A stretch of DNA of 64,000 nt from Viridibacterium sp035456105. Lineage in GTDB: Bacteria; Pseudomonadota; Gammaproteobacteria; Burkholderiales; Rhodocyclaceae. Under the pieces are notes generated by a model. That model was not told the DNA's origin, ran no database searches, and saw only the letters and a list, made by a program, of their open reading frames with translations. The DNA is taken from assembly GCA_035456105.1 (NCBI GenBank), contig DATIDV010000043.1:124001-188000 (forward strand). Direction: 5' to 3'. The first letter of the stretch is position 1. Every line of letters begins with the position of its first letter. Positions 1 through 11,109 of this stretch are shown here, in pieces. The translations under genes and the position numbers were made by a program.

Positions 1-955
1 CCGAATAGACCTGATGGAACTGCCACACCGGGCAACGCTCCGGCTCGCCCGGATCGGTACGGCGCACACGCGCCGGGTCGGTCGGCATGGTGCGGATTTT
101 CTTGCTGACGACCTCGGGATCCTCTCGCATGAAAATCGTGTTGCCGTATGACTTCGACATTTTCTGGCCATCAAGACCCACCACACGCGAAGCTTCGGTG
201 AGCTTGGCTTGCGGCTCGACGAGAATCATCTTGCCGCTACCTTCGAGATAGCCAAACAGGCGCTCGCGATCACTCATCGACAGACTCTGCGAATCGTCGA
301 GCAGCGCCTTGCCCTGCTCCAGCGCTTCCTTGTCGCCTTCCTGCTGGAAACGCACGCGCAGTTGCTCGTAGAGCTTGGGGCGCTTGCCGCCGAGCTTCTT
401 CACCGCCTCGCGCGCCTTCTCTTCGAACCCAACCTCTTTGCCATAGAGATGGTTGAAGCGGCGCGCGATTTCGCGAGTCAACTCGATATGAGGCACCTGG
501 TCTTCACCGACGGGCACATGCGTCGAGCGGTACAGCAGGATGTCGGCGCTCTGCAGCAGCGGATAACCGAGGAAGCCATAAGTCGACAGGTCTTTTTCGC
601 TGAGTTTTTCCTGCTGGTCCTTGTAGGTCGGCACGCGCTCGAGCCAGCCGAGCGGGCACATCATGGACAACAGCAGATGCAGCTCGGCGTGCTCGGGCAC
701 GCGCGACTGGATGAAGATGGTGGACTGGTTCGGATCGATACCCGCGGCGAGCCAGTCGATGACCATGTCCCACACGCTTTCCTCGATGATCGAGACCGAG
801 TCATAGGCTGTCGTCAGCGCATGCCAGTCAGCGACGAAGAACAGGCAGGGCATTTCGTTTTGCAGCCTGACCCAGTTCTTGAGCGCGCCGTGATAGTGGC
901 CGATATGCAAACGCCCGGTGGGGCGCATGCCGGAGAGGACTCGATCTGCGTACAT
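1..955 (-). CDS. trpS: Tryptophan--tRNA ligase, partial (C-terminus outside window)
   Basis: Charges tRNA-Trp with tryptophan in the cytoplasm (class I aminoacyl-tRNA synthetase). The first 318 codons are present, read leftwards from an ATG at 955. The protein opens MYADRVLSGMRPTGRLHIGH, which holds the class I HIGH signature at about residues 17-20. The second ATP-binding signature, KMSKS followed by YGNTI, lies near bases 145-165. The family is about 330-400 residues, so the end is missing at the window edge. It follows the M50 protease gene by 46 bp and is probably the last visible gene of the leftward operon PHP phosphatase - YciO - M50 - trpS. No strong ribosome binding site is seen before the ATG. 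Identification is firm; only the C-terminus is unknown. Confidence 0.95.
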   Translation of the reverse strand, partial: MYADRVLSGMRPTGRLHIGHYHGALKNWVRLQNEMPCLFFVADWHALTTAYDSVSIIEESVWDMVIDWLAAGIDPNQSTIFIQSRVPEHAELHLLLSMMCPLGWLERVPTYKDQQEKLSEKDLSTYGFLGYPLLQSADILLYRSTHVPVGEDQVPHIELTREIARRFNHLYGKEVGFEEKAREAVKKLGGKRPKLYEQLRVRFQQEGDKEALEQGKALLDDSQSLSMSDRERLFGYLEGSGKMILVEPQAKLTEASRVVGLDGQKMSKSYGNTIFMREDPEVVSKKIRTMPTDPARVRRTDPGEPERCPVWQFHQVYS

Positions 956-1001
956 GTTTGAAGTAAACCTCGGATTGAAATCTTCAGGCTGCCGAAAAAA
1001 A

Positions 1002-1667
1002 TCAGGCGACGCCCGTGATCAGGAAAATGAACCGCGCAACGCTGTCCATGGCCCACAGCAAAGGCCTGTTCAGCACATCAGAATACATCAGCGCAATCAG
1101 GATGAAGAAGCCATAAGGCTCCACGCGGGAGAGTTGCCAGGCAGCCTTGATCGGCAGCAGGCTCACAAGAATGCGGCCGCCATCGAGCGGAGGAATCGGG
1201 ATCAGGTTGATCAGCATGAGCACCAGATTGGCCATCAGGCCATTGCGACACAGGGCGCCCAGCATCTCCAGACCGCCGGGGTTGCTGACCATTGGTAAAA
1301 CGAGGCTGCCGAACAACACCCACACCACCGCCTGAACAAAATTGATGCCCGGCCCCGCTGCTGCGACCCACAGCATGTCCTGCTTCGGGTGCCGCAGGCG
1401 GCCGAAATTCACGGGTACGGGCTTGGCCCAGCCAAAAGGCGGAAACTGCGCGCCGGTCAAGGCGTTCATGAGGACGATGCCGCCGGGCAAGAGAATGGTG
1501 CCGACCGGGTCGATGTGCTTGAGGGGATTCAGGGTGATGCGTCCCTGCTCGTAAGCAGTCGGGTCGCCAAACATGCGGGCGACGTAACCGTGTGCGGCCT
1601 CGTGCAGGGTGATTGCCAAGATAACCGGCACGGCCCACAGGGTGATGTTCAGAATGATTTGATCCAT
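1002..1667 (-). CDS. Site-2 protease family (M50) membrane metalloprotease
   Basis: A 221-residue integral membrane zinc metallopeptidase. HEAAH at about residues 22-26 matches the HExxH zinc and catalytic motif inside the first membrane segment. NPLKHIDPVGT follows, and IPPLDGGRI at about 157-165 supplies the third ligand, the Asp of the LDG motif. Four to five hydrophobic segments are visible. There is no PDZ domain, so this is the short M50 subgroup that sits beside trpS in many Beta- and Gammaproteobacteria rather than RseP. The substrate of this subgroup is unknown. It is the third gene of a leftward operon, 37 bp after the YciO-type gene. Confidence 0.9.
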   Translation of the reverse strand: MDQIILNITLWAVPVILAITLHEAAHGYVARMFGDPTAYEQGRITLNPLKHIDPVGTILLPGGIVLMNALTGAQFPPFGWAKPVPVNFGRLRHPKQDMLWVAAAGPGINFVQAVVWVLFGSLVLPMVSNPGGLEMLGALCRNGLMANLVLMLINLIPIPPLDGGRILVSLLPIKAAWQLSRVEPYGFFILIALMYSDVLNRPLLWAMDSVARFIFLITGVA

Positions 1668-1704
1668 GGGGATGCAGTTTACCGTGAATGCTTCGGGAGG
1701 CAGC

Positions 1705-2328
1705 TCACAGGCCGAGCGGCCGTAGCTCGCCCTTGCCTTGGCGGATCAGCTCAGGCGCACCACCAGTCAGATCCACGACCGTCGTTGGCTCCAGGCCGCA
1801 GGGGCCGGACTCTATGACCAGATCCAGTTCGCGTTCGAGACGATCACGGATCTCGCTTGCATCGCTCAGCGGCAGATCTTCGTCGGGCAACAACAGCGTC
1901 GATGAAATCAGCGGCTCCCCCAGCTCTTCAAGTAGCGCAAGCATAACGGCGTGATCCGGTACGCGCAGGCCGATGGTCTTGCGCTTGGGATGCAACAGGC
2001 GGCGCGGCAGCTCTTTCGTGCCTTCGAGAATGAAGGTGTAGGCGCCCGGCGTCGTGGCCTTGAGCAGGCGAAACTGCGCGTTGTCGACTCGGGCATAGGT
2101 CGCGATCTCGGACAGGTCGCGGCACATCAGCGTGAAGTGGTGGCGCTCGTCGACGCCACGAATGCGCCTGATGCGTTCGATCACCTTGGCGTCACCAGTG
2201 TGGCCAACCAGCGAATAGGCTGCATCGGTCGGCACCGCGATCAGTCCCCCGTCGCGCAGGATGGTCGCAGCCTGACGAATCAGGCGGGTTTGCGGATGAT
2301 CGGGGTGGATTTCAAAGAACTGAGACAT
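1705..2328 (-). CDS. YciO-type L-threonylcarbamoyladenylate synthase family protein
   Basis: A 207-residue protein of the Sua5/YrdC/YciO fold. The family makes threonylcarbamoyl-AMP from Thr, bicarbonate and ATP for the t6A37 modification of tRNA. Visible motifs are the nucleotide-binding PTDAAYSL near residue 33, a Lys/Arg-rich IRRIRGVDERHHFTLMC segment, and SSTLLLP near residue 142. The size and the H-F-T-L-M-C sequence fit the YciO branch, whose in vivo contribution is less clear than that of TsaC or Sua5. It lies between the PHP phosphatase and M50 genes in the leftward operon. Confidence 0.88.
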   Translation of the reverse strand: MSQFFEIHPDHPQTRLIRQAATILRDGGLIAVPTDAAYSLVGHTGDAKVIERIRRIRGVDERHHFTLMCRDLSEIATYARVDNAQFRLLKATTPGAYTFILEGTKELPRRLLHPKRKTIGLRVPDHAVMLALLEELGEPLISSTLLLPDEDLPLSDASEIRDRLERELDLVIESGPCGLEPTTVVDLTGGAPELIRQGKGELRPLGL

Positions 2329-2412
2329 ATTCGTTAGGACGCAAATTCGGACGCAAATTATGTGACGCCATGCTCCGGAGCTGAAGCATGCGTGCTTTTA
2401 TCAGGGAGAACT

Positions 2413-3255
2413 TCAGACCAAAGCCGTCCACACCGGCGTCAGGTCAGGCGGCAGCGCCTCGGCCTTGCCGATGTCGATAGAACTTTCGCCCGGACCGTGA
2501 AAGTCCGAAGCACGCGATGCCAGCAAGTTATAGCGACGCGCGAAGGTGGCGAACTGGTTGCGCATCTGCGGCGTATGCGAGCTGGTCACAACCTCGACGC
2601 CCTCACCCTTCAGATCGGTGAACTCCTCGAACAGGGCTTTCATCTCAGTGCCCGAAATACGGTAACGGCCGGGGTGAGCAATCACGGCAATGCCGCCCGC
2701 CGCGTGAATCCAGTTCACGGCATCGGCCAGGGTCGCCCATTCGTGATCAACAAAGCCCGGCTTGCCGCGCACGAGATAGTGATCGAAGACTGCAGAGGTA
2801 TCGCGCGCAATACCGATCTCGACGAGGTAGCGCGCAAAGTGGGCTCGGCTGATCAGCTCGGGATTGTCGGCATAGCGGGCCGCACCTTCGAAAGCGTCCT
2901 TGATGCCGATTTTGGCCAGTTCCGCGCCGATACGCTTGGCACGACCATCACGACCGCCGCGCACGGCGTCCAACCCGTCGCGCAGCACGCTCGAGTCCAG
3001 CTTGATGCCCAAGCCAACGATGTGCACCGTCTGGTCGCAATAGGAAACAGAGACTTCCACGCCATTCACGAAACGCATGCCACACGCTTCGGCGGCAGCG
3101 CGAGCTTCGGCGAGGCCGCCGAGTTCATCGTGGTCGGTCAGCGCCAGCAGGTCGACACCGTTGGCATGCGCGCGCTCGACCAAGGCGGTCGGGCTCAGCA
3201 TGCCGTCGGAAACGGTAGAGTGACAATGAAGATCGGCGTTCTGCGGTACGAACAT
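2413..3255 (-). CDS. PHP-domain phosphatase (TrpH / 3',5'-nucleotide bisphosphatase type)
   Basis: A 280-residue metal-dependent phosphoesterase of the PHP superfamily. Metal ligands are visible in order: DLHCHS at about residues 8-13, TDHDE near 40, AHPGRY near 200, and SDFHGPG near 250. Characterised relatives (YciV/TrpH) remove the 3' phosphate from 3',5'-nucleoside bisphosphates and trim short RNA 5' ends. The frame is open back to 3600, but MFVPQNADLHCHS is the natural family N-terminus, and the extension would run into the riboswitch on the other strand, so the start at 3255 is chosen. It is the first gene of the leftward operon and is divergent from the gcv operon. Confidence 0.88.
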   Translation of the reverse strand: MFVPQNADLHCHSTVSDGMLSPTALVERAHANGVDLLALTDHDELGGLAEARAAAEACGMRFVNGVEVSVSYCDQTVHIVGLGIKLDSSVLRDGLDAVRGGRDGRAKRIGAELAKIGIKDAFEGAARYADNPELISRAHFARYLVEIGIARDTSAVFDHYLVRGKPGFVDHEWATLADAVNWIHAAGGIAVIAHPGRYRISGTEMKALFEEFTDLKGEGVEVVTSSHTPQMRNQFATFARRYNLLASRASDFHGPGESSIDIGKAEALPPDLTPVWTALV

Positions 3256-3344
3256 GACTAAGGTCTGACAGGAAGGCGCCCGGGAAGTGCCGGGCAGGCA
3301 AGCATCATAGCAAACGCTTGCTTCGCGCCCTTGGCTTCCGGTAC

Positions 3345-3560
3345 AGTCGCCGTCTGTTCGGGAGAGCGCTCGCAGCCGGTTTTGACTGGTTCGCCGGGCC
3401 GCCGAAGGCGCAACCCCCCGGGAACGCTCAGGCAAAAGGACCGAACGGGAAATCACAATCTGGAGAGCGGTGCCACCAGCAATGGACGTGCATCCACCGA
3501 AGGGGCACGCGACTTCAAGTCGTAATCTCTCAGGTACCAAGGACAGATGGGGGCTGAACA
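3345..3560 (+). ncRNA. Tandem glycine riboswitch
   Basis: Two successive glycine aptamers precede gcvT. Aptamer I runs from about 3357 (GGGAGAGCGC) through CCGCCGAAGGCGCAA and CGCTCAGGCAAAAGGACCGA at about 3425-3444. Aptamer II runs from about 3458 (TCTGGAGAGCGG) through CACCGAAGGGGCA and CTCTCAGGTACCAAGGACAG to about 3556. The G-rich 3' end of aptamer II is also the 5' arm of the following terminator. In this family glycine binding normally turns on the glycine cleavage genes, which is what follows here. Confidence 0.95.
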
Positions 3561-3597
3561 CCAAGGGAGAAATCCGTGAAGTGTCCGGCCCCTTTTT
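3550..3597 (+). terminator. Intrinsic terminator serving as riboswitch expression platform
   Basis: Bases 3550-3561 (GGGGCTGAACAC) pair with 3581-3592 (GTGTCCGGCCCC) in a 12-bp stem with one mismatch and one G-U pair. Five T residues follow at 3593-3597. The 5' arm overlaps the end of glycine aptamer II, so terminator formation and aptamer folding should exclude each other. This implies transcriptional control, with read-through when glycine is bound. Confidence 0.85.
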
Positions 3598-3644
3598 CAT
3601 TTCCTGTTCCTGCTAATTGCCCTGATTTCGCCGGAGAAGCACTC

Positions 3645-4733
3645 TTGTCCAGACAAACCCCGCTCCACGCCACCCACATTGCCGCCGGCGCCAAGCTCGT
3701 CGACTTCGCTGGCTGGGATATGCCGATTCACTACGGCTCGCAGCTCGAAGAACACAAGCTCGTACGCAACGACGCCGGCATGTTCGACGTCTCGCACATG
3801 CTGCCCGTGGATATCGAAGGTGCCGGTGCGCAAGCCTTCCTGCGCCGCCTGCTGGCCAACAACATCGACAAGCTGAAAGAGCCCGGCCGCGCGCTGTATT
3901 CCTGCATGCTCAATGAGCGCGGCGGCGTGGTCGATGACCTCATCACCTATTTCTTCGCTCCCGATTTCTATCGCATCGTTGTCAATGCCGGCACGGCCGA
4001 TAAGGACATCGCCTGGATGCGCAAGCAGGCCGCAGCGATGCCCGGCGGCGGCAATGTCACCATCACCGCACGCCGCGATTTCGCCATGATCGCCGTGCAA
4101 GGCCCCGAAGCGCGCGCCAAGGTGTGGGCTGCCCTGCCCGGCTCGCAAGCCGTGTCGGAACCACTCAAGTATTTCCAGGCCGTCCAGTTCAAGGACATCA
4201 CGCTGTGCCGCACCGGCTACACCGGTGAAGACGGCTTCGAGCTGATCATTCCTGCAACCCGCGTCGTTGAAATCTGGAATGCGCTGGCTGCTGCTGGCGT
4301 AAAGCCTGCAGGCCTCGGCGCACGCGATACGCTGCGTCTTGAAGCCGGTATGAATCTCTATGGCCAGGACATGGACGACAACGTCGGCCCGCTGGAGTCC
4401 GGCCTCGCCTGGACGGTCGACTTCACGGAAGGTCGCGACTTCGTAGGCCGTGCTGCGCTGGAAGCTGCCCCGCCAGCGCGCGCCCTAGTCGGCATCGTGC
4501 TCGAAGAGCGTGGCGTACTGAGAAGCCATATGCAGGTGTTCACCCATGAAGGCGGCCTTGGCGAAACCACCAGCGGCAGTTTCGCGCCGAGCATGAATGC
4601 CTCGATTGCTTTTGCACGTGTCCCCGCCAGTGTTGCCATCGGCGACACGGTGCACGTCGACATTCGCGGCAAGCAGCTCAAGGCACGCGTCGTCAAAACG
4701 CCTTTCGTGCGTCACGGAAAAGTACTTGTGTGA
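3645..4733 (+). CDS. gcvT: Glycine cleavage system T protein (aminomethyltransferase)
   Basis: Transfers the methylene carbon of glycine from aminomethyl-lipoyl GcvH to tetrahydrofolate and releases ammonia. Family-typical stretches include TPLHATHIAAGAKLVDFAGW, FDVSHM, the folate-site region YTGEDGFEL and LGARDTLRLEAGMNLYG. The frame is open from a GTG at 3576, but that codon lies in the loop of the attenuator hairpin. The family N-terminus (SRQTPLHATH) and a GGAGAA site at 3633-3638 point to TTG at 3645, giving 362 residues, close to the usual 364. It is the first gene of gcvT-gcvH-gcvP. Confidence 0.94.
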   Translation: MSRQTPLHATHIAAGAKLVDFAGWDMPIHYGSQLEEHKLVRNDAGMFDVSHMLPVDIEGAGAQAFLRRLLANNIDKLKEPGRALYSCMLNERGGVVDDLITYFFAPDFYRIVVNAGTADKDIAWMRKQAAAMPGGGNVTITARRDFAMIAVQGPEARAKVWAALPGSQAVSEPLKYFQAVQFKDITLCRTGYTGEDGFELIIPATRVVEIWNALAAAGVKPAGLGARDTLRLEAGMNLYGQDMDDNVGPLESGLAWTVDFTEGRDFVGRAALEAAPPARALVGIVLEERGVLRSHMQVFTHEGGLGETTSGSFAPSMNASIAFARVPASVAIGDTVHVDIRGKQLKARVVKTPFVRHGKVLV

Positions 4734-4734
4734 T

Positions 4735-4816
4735 GAGTGAGGAGTAAGGCGTCAGGAGTTAACGCATGCGGTCGCATGTGGTCAATAAAACCGACCGGAA
4801 ACTCCCCTCCTCACTC
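4735..4816. repeat. Inverted repeat between gcvT and gcvH
   Basis: GAGTGAGGAG at 4735-4744 is exactly complementary to CTCCTCACTC at 4807-4816, with about 62 bases between. A further CCTCCTCACCCC copy follows. No T-run follows, so it looks more like an mRNA stem or dispersed repeat than a terminator. Confidence 0.6.
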
Positions 4817-4853
4817 CCGCCTCCTCACCCCTCTCTTAGAAAAGGAGCAATAA

Positions 4854-5237
4854 ATGAGCGTCCCAGCCAATCTGCGTTACACCGAATCCCACGAATGGGT
4901 CCGCAAGGAACCGGACGGCACCATCACCATCGGCATCACCGACCACGCGCAGAACGCGCTCGGCGACATCGTCTTCCTCGAACTGCCCGAAGCCGGCCGC
5001 AGCGTCGCAGCTAAGGAAGAAATCGCCGTCGTTGAATCGGTGAAAGCCGCGTCCGACATCTACGCGCCGGTTGCCGGTGAAGTCGTCGCTGCGAACAGCG
5101 ACGCCATCGATGCACCTGAAAGCGTGAACACCGATGCATATGCTGCATGGCTGTTCAAGATCAAGCCGGCCAACCTGGACGACATCGACGCACTGCTGAC
5201 CGCTGACGGCTACAAGGCCATCATCGACGCAGCGTAA
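4854..5237 (+). CDS. gcvH: Glycine cleavage system H protein (lipoyl carrier)
   Basis: A 127-residue lipoyl-domain protein that shuttles the aminomethyl intermediate between GcvP, GcvT and lipoamide dehydrogenase. It begins MSVPANLRYTESHEWV. The lipoylated lysine is Lys64 in ESVKAASD. Length and sequence match the family throughout. A good ribosome binding site (AAAAGGAGCAATAA) sits directly before the ATG. It lies 120 bp after gcvT. Confidence 0.97.
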   Translation: MSVPANLRYTESHEWVRKEPDGTITIGITDHAQNALGDIVFLELPEAGRSVAAKEEIAVVESVKAASDIYAPVAGEVVAANSDAIDAPESVNTDAYAAWLFKIKPANLDDIDALLTADGYKAIIDAA

Positions 5238-5245
5238 TAGCACTC

Positions 5246-5428
5246 GTGGCCCGCCAGGAGCGCGACCCGATCCAGGAGCTGCTGCGCTACGCCATTGTGG
5301 CGGGCGGCATGGTGCTGATCGTGCTCGTGCTCACGCGTGGCAAGTGGCTCACGGGCGCCGTGCTCGGCGTGTGGCTGCTGGCGACCGTAATTCGCTTCAA
5401 GCGAGCAGCCAAGCAAGATCGCCCATAG
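5246..5428 (+). CDS. Small membrane protein between gcvH and gcvP
   Basis: A possible 60-residue protein starting with GTG eight bases after the gcvH stop, so translational coupling is likely. The sequence has a charged N-terminus (ARQERDPIQELLRYA), two hydrophobic segments at about 15-30 and 36-46, and a basic tail (RFKRAAKQDRP). This is the pattern of a two-helix inner-membrane peptide. No family is recognised. Codon use looks like the neighbours (GC-rich third positions), which supports coding. It interrupts the usual gcvH-gcvP adjacency. Confidence is moderate because short open frames are common. Confidence 0.5.
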   Translation: MARQERDPIQELLRYAIVAGGMVLIVLVLTRGKWLTGAVLGVWLLATVIRFKRAAKQDRP

Positions 5429-5430
5429 CC

Positions 5431-5510
5431 GTCATTCCCGCGTCGGCGGGAATCCAGCGACTTTAATCACGTGTTGAACGCCACTGGATTCCCGCCGATG
5501 CGGGAATGAC
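5431..5510. repeat. REP-like palindromic element (copy 1)
   Basis: GTCATTCCCGC...GGAATCCAG at 5431-5457 faces its inverted copy CTGGATTCCCGC...GGAATGAC at 5484-5510. Each arm is itself a small hairpin. It is the same family as the elements at 12352, 14539, 38287, 38424, 39477, 44042 and 53761. Confidence 0.85.
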
Positions 5511-5536
5511 GGAGTTGTAAGTTCCGCATTCAAACG

Positions 5537-5564
5537 GTGGGTTGCTTCGCGAACCCACCCTACG
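5537..5564. repeat. GGTGGGTT / AACCCACC palindrome (copy 1)
   Basis: GGTGGGTT, a short loop, then GAACCCACCCTACG, forming a hairpin just upstream of gcvP. A longer version of the same sequence occurs at 11858-11972, so this is a second dispersed repeat family in the window. Confidence 0.7.
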
Positions 5565-5603
5565 CAAGACATCACCCTTATTTACGTTCGTACCGGATTC
5601 ACC

Positions 5604-8525
<2,922 letters not shown>

Positions 8526-8548
8526 ACTCCGCTCCGCCTCCGAAAAGA

Positions 8549-8570
8549 GCCGCGCACTGCGCGGCTTTTT
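8549..8570 (+). terminator. Intrinsic terminator after gcvP
   Basis: GCCGCG (8549-8554), loop CACTG, CGCGGC (8560-8565), then TTTTT and TTCTTT-like bases. It closes the gcv operon. Confidence 0.85.
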
Positions 8571-8609
8571 CTTTGGTAGTCGCGCTCACCTGGCGCCGAG
8601 CTTCCCTCT

Positions 8610-10997
8610 CTAATTGCTAGAGTCGCGCACTCCGCTAGTTTTGGTCACTGGATCGAGGAATACAGCCAGCCGAACTGGTGCGACGTCATCAAGGCGACCA
8701 AACGTCAAAACCAGCCGTGAGACATCAGTCCGCTGAAATCCCTTAACAGGCATTGATGCCTGCAATTTGTATGGACGTAGTCCTTGTTCGGGAGAAGAAG
8801 CCCACTCTTCCACCACGGCCGGCGCGCCAACATCGAGCGCCGTAGTTGTCCGCAGCGCACGCACGATATCTCGGAAGAACTCCCGAATGCCGGCTGCACC
8901 TGGAGGCTCTACTTGATGTTCATAGGTAAGTGTCGGAACCTCAATCTTCAGGTTGCCCATATGACGAACCACATCCGCTGATAAAGGATCTTCTTCGTAG
9001 CGGCGAACGCCATCCGTCTCGTGCAATCGCCTCCAGTTAGTGTCTGAGTCTGTGTAAATAAAGGACCCCGTCAATGTGGCAATAAACAACCCGGTTTCGC
9101 GAGCGAAACCTTTAAGTATCTTGAATTCGCCCCCCGCTTCCGAAGACGGCGGCGGATCCAGTAGTGCAAGAGGGTCGGATTCGAGTTCTTCTTTCCAAAT
9201 ACGAACAACCGCGTCAATGGTTGCCTCCGACTCCTCTGGAGAGTGCTGCGCTATGTAGGCCTTCATGTTGGAGGGAGGGAGTCGTTTGATTACTCGCATC
9301 ATCTCGTCGCGGCTGAACGCGTCGGCTAACGCCTTATCGATAGGGCCAAGCTCCACCTCATCAAGGGAAGAGTCCTCCGCGATACCCATGATTTCGCCCC
9401 GGAAACCTGCGTCGTAGTCGAGCGGATCCGGGATGAGATGAACCCTCCCATCCCTTATGTAAGGCTCCAGAATCAAGAGCAGGAACACACTGCGCAAGGT
9501 CTGTTCTCGAAACTTCGCGGGGTGATGGGTAGGGCTGAATTCCGGTCGGACGCCGTTTGCATTTACGAAAGGATGTACGAGCACAAGCTCGTCTATATAC
9601 GCCAGCATGCCCACTACATTTGACGCAGTACGCGCATCTGTCATACCCAGGTAAAGAGCGCGAGAACGCTGGCTCTGTGGCCGTGGAAGTAATTCGACCA
9701 GTCGCGTATCCGTAGGCCACAGCGCCGCGAATAGTTCATGAATTTTGCGCACCTGCTCATCAGAGAGCTGACGACGAACATCAAGCCACGACGTATCAGC
9801 GTTCAACTCAAGAATGCGATTGATCCCACGTATGAGAACCAAATTCCTTTCACGGATACTCCTTACCGTCCAAGAAGGTCGGTCTTGAGGTGCGACACCC
9901 GAACAGCAATCGCGAAACATGAGTCCGCCGCCACACCCGCATTGAGCATCTGGCGCAGGGTCTTCCACCATCGGCGGTTTGGCTAGAAATTCATGTGCCT
10001 TGGAAGTCCGTCCGAACGGGTCTCGATATGCCGACGAACCATCTTCATATCCGATGTAAATCTCTCCGCCGAATCGCCACAGTTCGTTTCGGGGCAAAAG
10101 AAGGGACGCTATCCCTTCCCAAGAAAGGGTGCAGTGCTTCTCGGGATATAGCCAAGCAGGGTTAGAGGCCGCCACGTACTGTTTTGCACGAGACTTGATC
10201 ACCAAGTTAATAGCTTGGACTTCGGCCTCAGACAACTCGCGACCACGTATTAGGGCGTCGGTCCGTGCCATAGATTCGCCGCGGAATCGAGCGTTTGTTC
10301 GTCGAGACAGGAGAGCTGCTTTGTCCGGACTTTCAGCGTACTCAAGGTTGGTGAGAATCAAACAGTAGTGCGCATTTAGCGGGAAGATAGTTTGCGACCC
10401 CACAAGCTCGACGCCCGGATCGTTCGGATACTGGCACGCGGGGGCTTCGGGAGCTAACTTCGGATGGTAAATGGTAACGGGATGATCGCTCACCAAGAAT
10501 CTAACCGGCGACTTCACAGCCGACACTATCTCTCGCACACATTCTGACCACATGGTGCAATGCATCTGCCGTAGCGATTGCATTTGCACCATCAACTCCG
10601 TTTGCGGCAATCCTTGGAAATGTTTGAGAATCCAGTCCAGACCTTTAGGAGTTCGGAGCTTCTGTGCGTCGATGTACATAAAGAAGTCTTGGAATCCGCG
10701 ATGCATCTTTACGAAGTCACCTGCGATCCATGCGCGAACAGCATCAGCGCCATTCTTGTCGATTTTCCCGAACAGAAATGTCTCGATATCGTCGTTGAGT
10801 ATTTCTCCGAAACGAACAGTGTAAAGATCGACTTCCTTGAAAGCCCGCTTCGGGCCCATCTCTTCCACCGCTTGCTCCAAGCGAGCAGCTACCGGATGCA
10901 AATTGAGTACATGCAATTTGTGCTGATCTTTGGCGAGAAAGCCCTTTTGATACCACTGCGGCACATAGTGGTTGTCACGTGTGATCTGACGTTGCAT
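8610..10997 (-). CDS. DUF4238 / SEC-C domain protein of unknown function
   Basis: A 795-residue protein, not recognised as a characterised enzyme. Residues 1-290 look like DUF4238: it opens with RDNHYVPQWYQKGF and later has FLVSDHPVTIYHP and TIFPLNAHYCLIL. A SEC-C-type zinc-binding knuckle follows at 353-365 (CGCGGGLMFRDCC). Residues 370-795 form a large region I cannot assign, with LEPYIRDGRVHLIPDPLDY as its most distinctive stretch. No signal peptide or membrane segment is seen. The frame can extend to a TTG at 11030, but the ATG at 10997 preceded by GAGGAGC fits better. Base composition is nearer 50 percent GC, clearly lower than the flanking genes, which suggests horizontal transfer. It is divergent from the AlkD-like gene and convergent with gcvP. 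Confidence 0.7.
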   Translation of the reverse strand: MQRQITRDNHYVPQWYQKGFLAKDQHKLHVLNLHPVAARLEQAVEEMGPKRAFKEVDLYTVRFGEILNDDIETFLFGKIDKNGADAVRAWIAGDFVKMHRGFQDFFMYIDAQKLRTPKGLDWILKHFQGLPQTELMVQMQSLRQMHCTMWSECVREIVSAVKSPVRFLVSDHPVTIYHPKLAPEAPACQYPNDPGVELVGSQTIFPLNAHYCLILTNLEYAESPDKAALLSRRTNARFRGESMARTDALIRGRELSEAEVQAINLVIKSRAKQYVAASNPAWLYPEKHCTLSWEGIASLLLPRNELWRFGGEIYIGYEDGSSAYRDPFGRTSKAHEFLAKPPMVEDPAPDAQCGCGGGLMFRDCCSGVAPQDRPSWTVRSIRERNLVLIRGINRILELNADTSWLDVRRQLSDEQVRKIHELFAALWPTDTRLVELLPRPQSQRSRALYLGMTDARTASNVVGMLAYIDELVLVHPFVNANGVRPEFSPTHHPAKFREQTLRSVFLLLILEPYIRDGRVHLIPDPLDYDAGFRGEIMGIAEDSSLDEVELGPIDKALADAFSRDEMMRVIKRLPPSNMKAYIAQHSPEESEATIDAVVRIWKEELESDPLALLDPPPSSEAGGEFKILKGFARETGLFIATLTGSFIYTDSDTNWRRLHETDGVRRYEEDPLSADVVRHMGNLKIEVPTLTYEHQVEPPGAAGIREFFRDIVRALRTTTALDVGAPAVVEEWASSPEQGLRPYKLQASMPVKGFQRTDVSRLVLTFGRLDDVAPVRLAVFLDPVTKTSGVRDSSN

Positions 10998-11109
10998 GAA
11001 CGCTATTGCTCCTCGAGTATGAAAACCCAAACAGTTACATCCAGATCAGCAGCATACCAATCCACTAGCTGTTGAAAGTGAGCATCTTGTCCAAGCAGAC
11101 AGGCACCCC

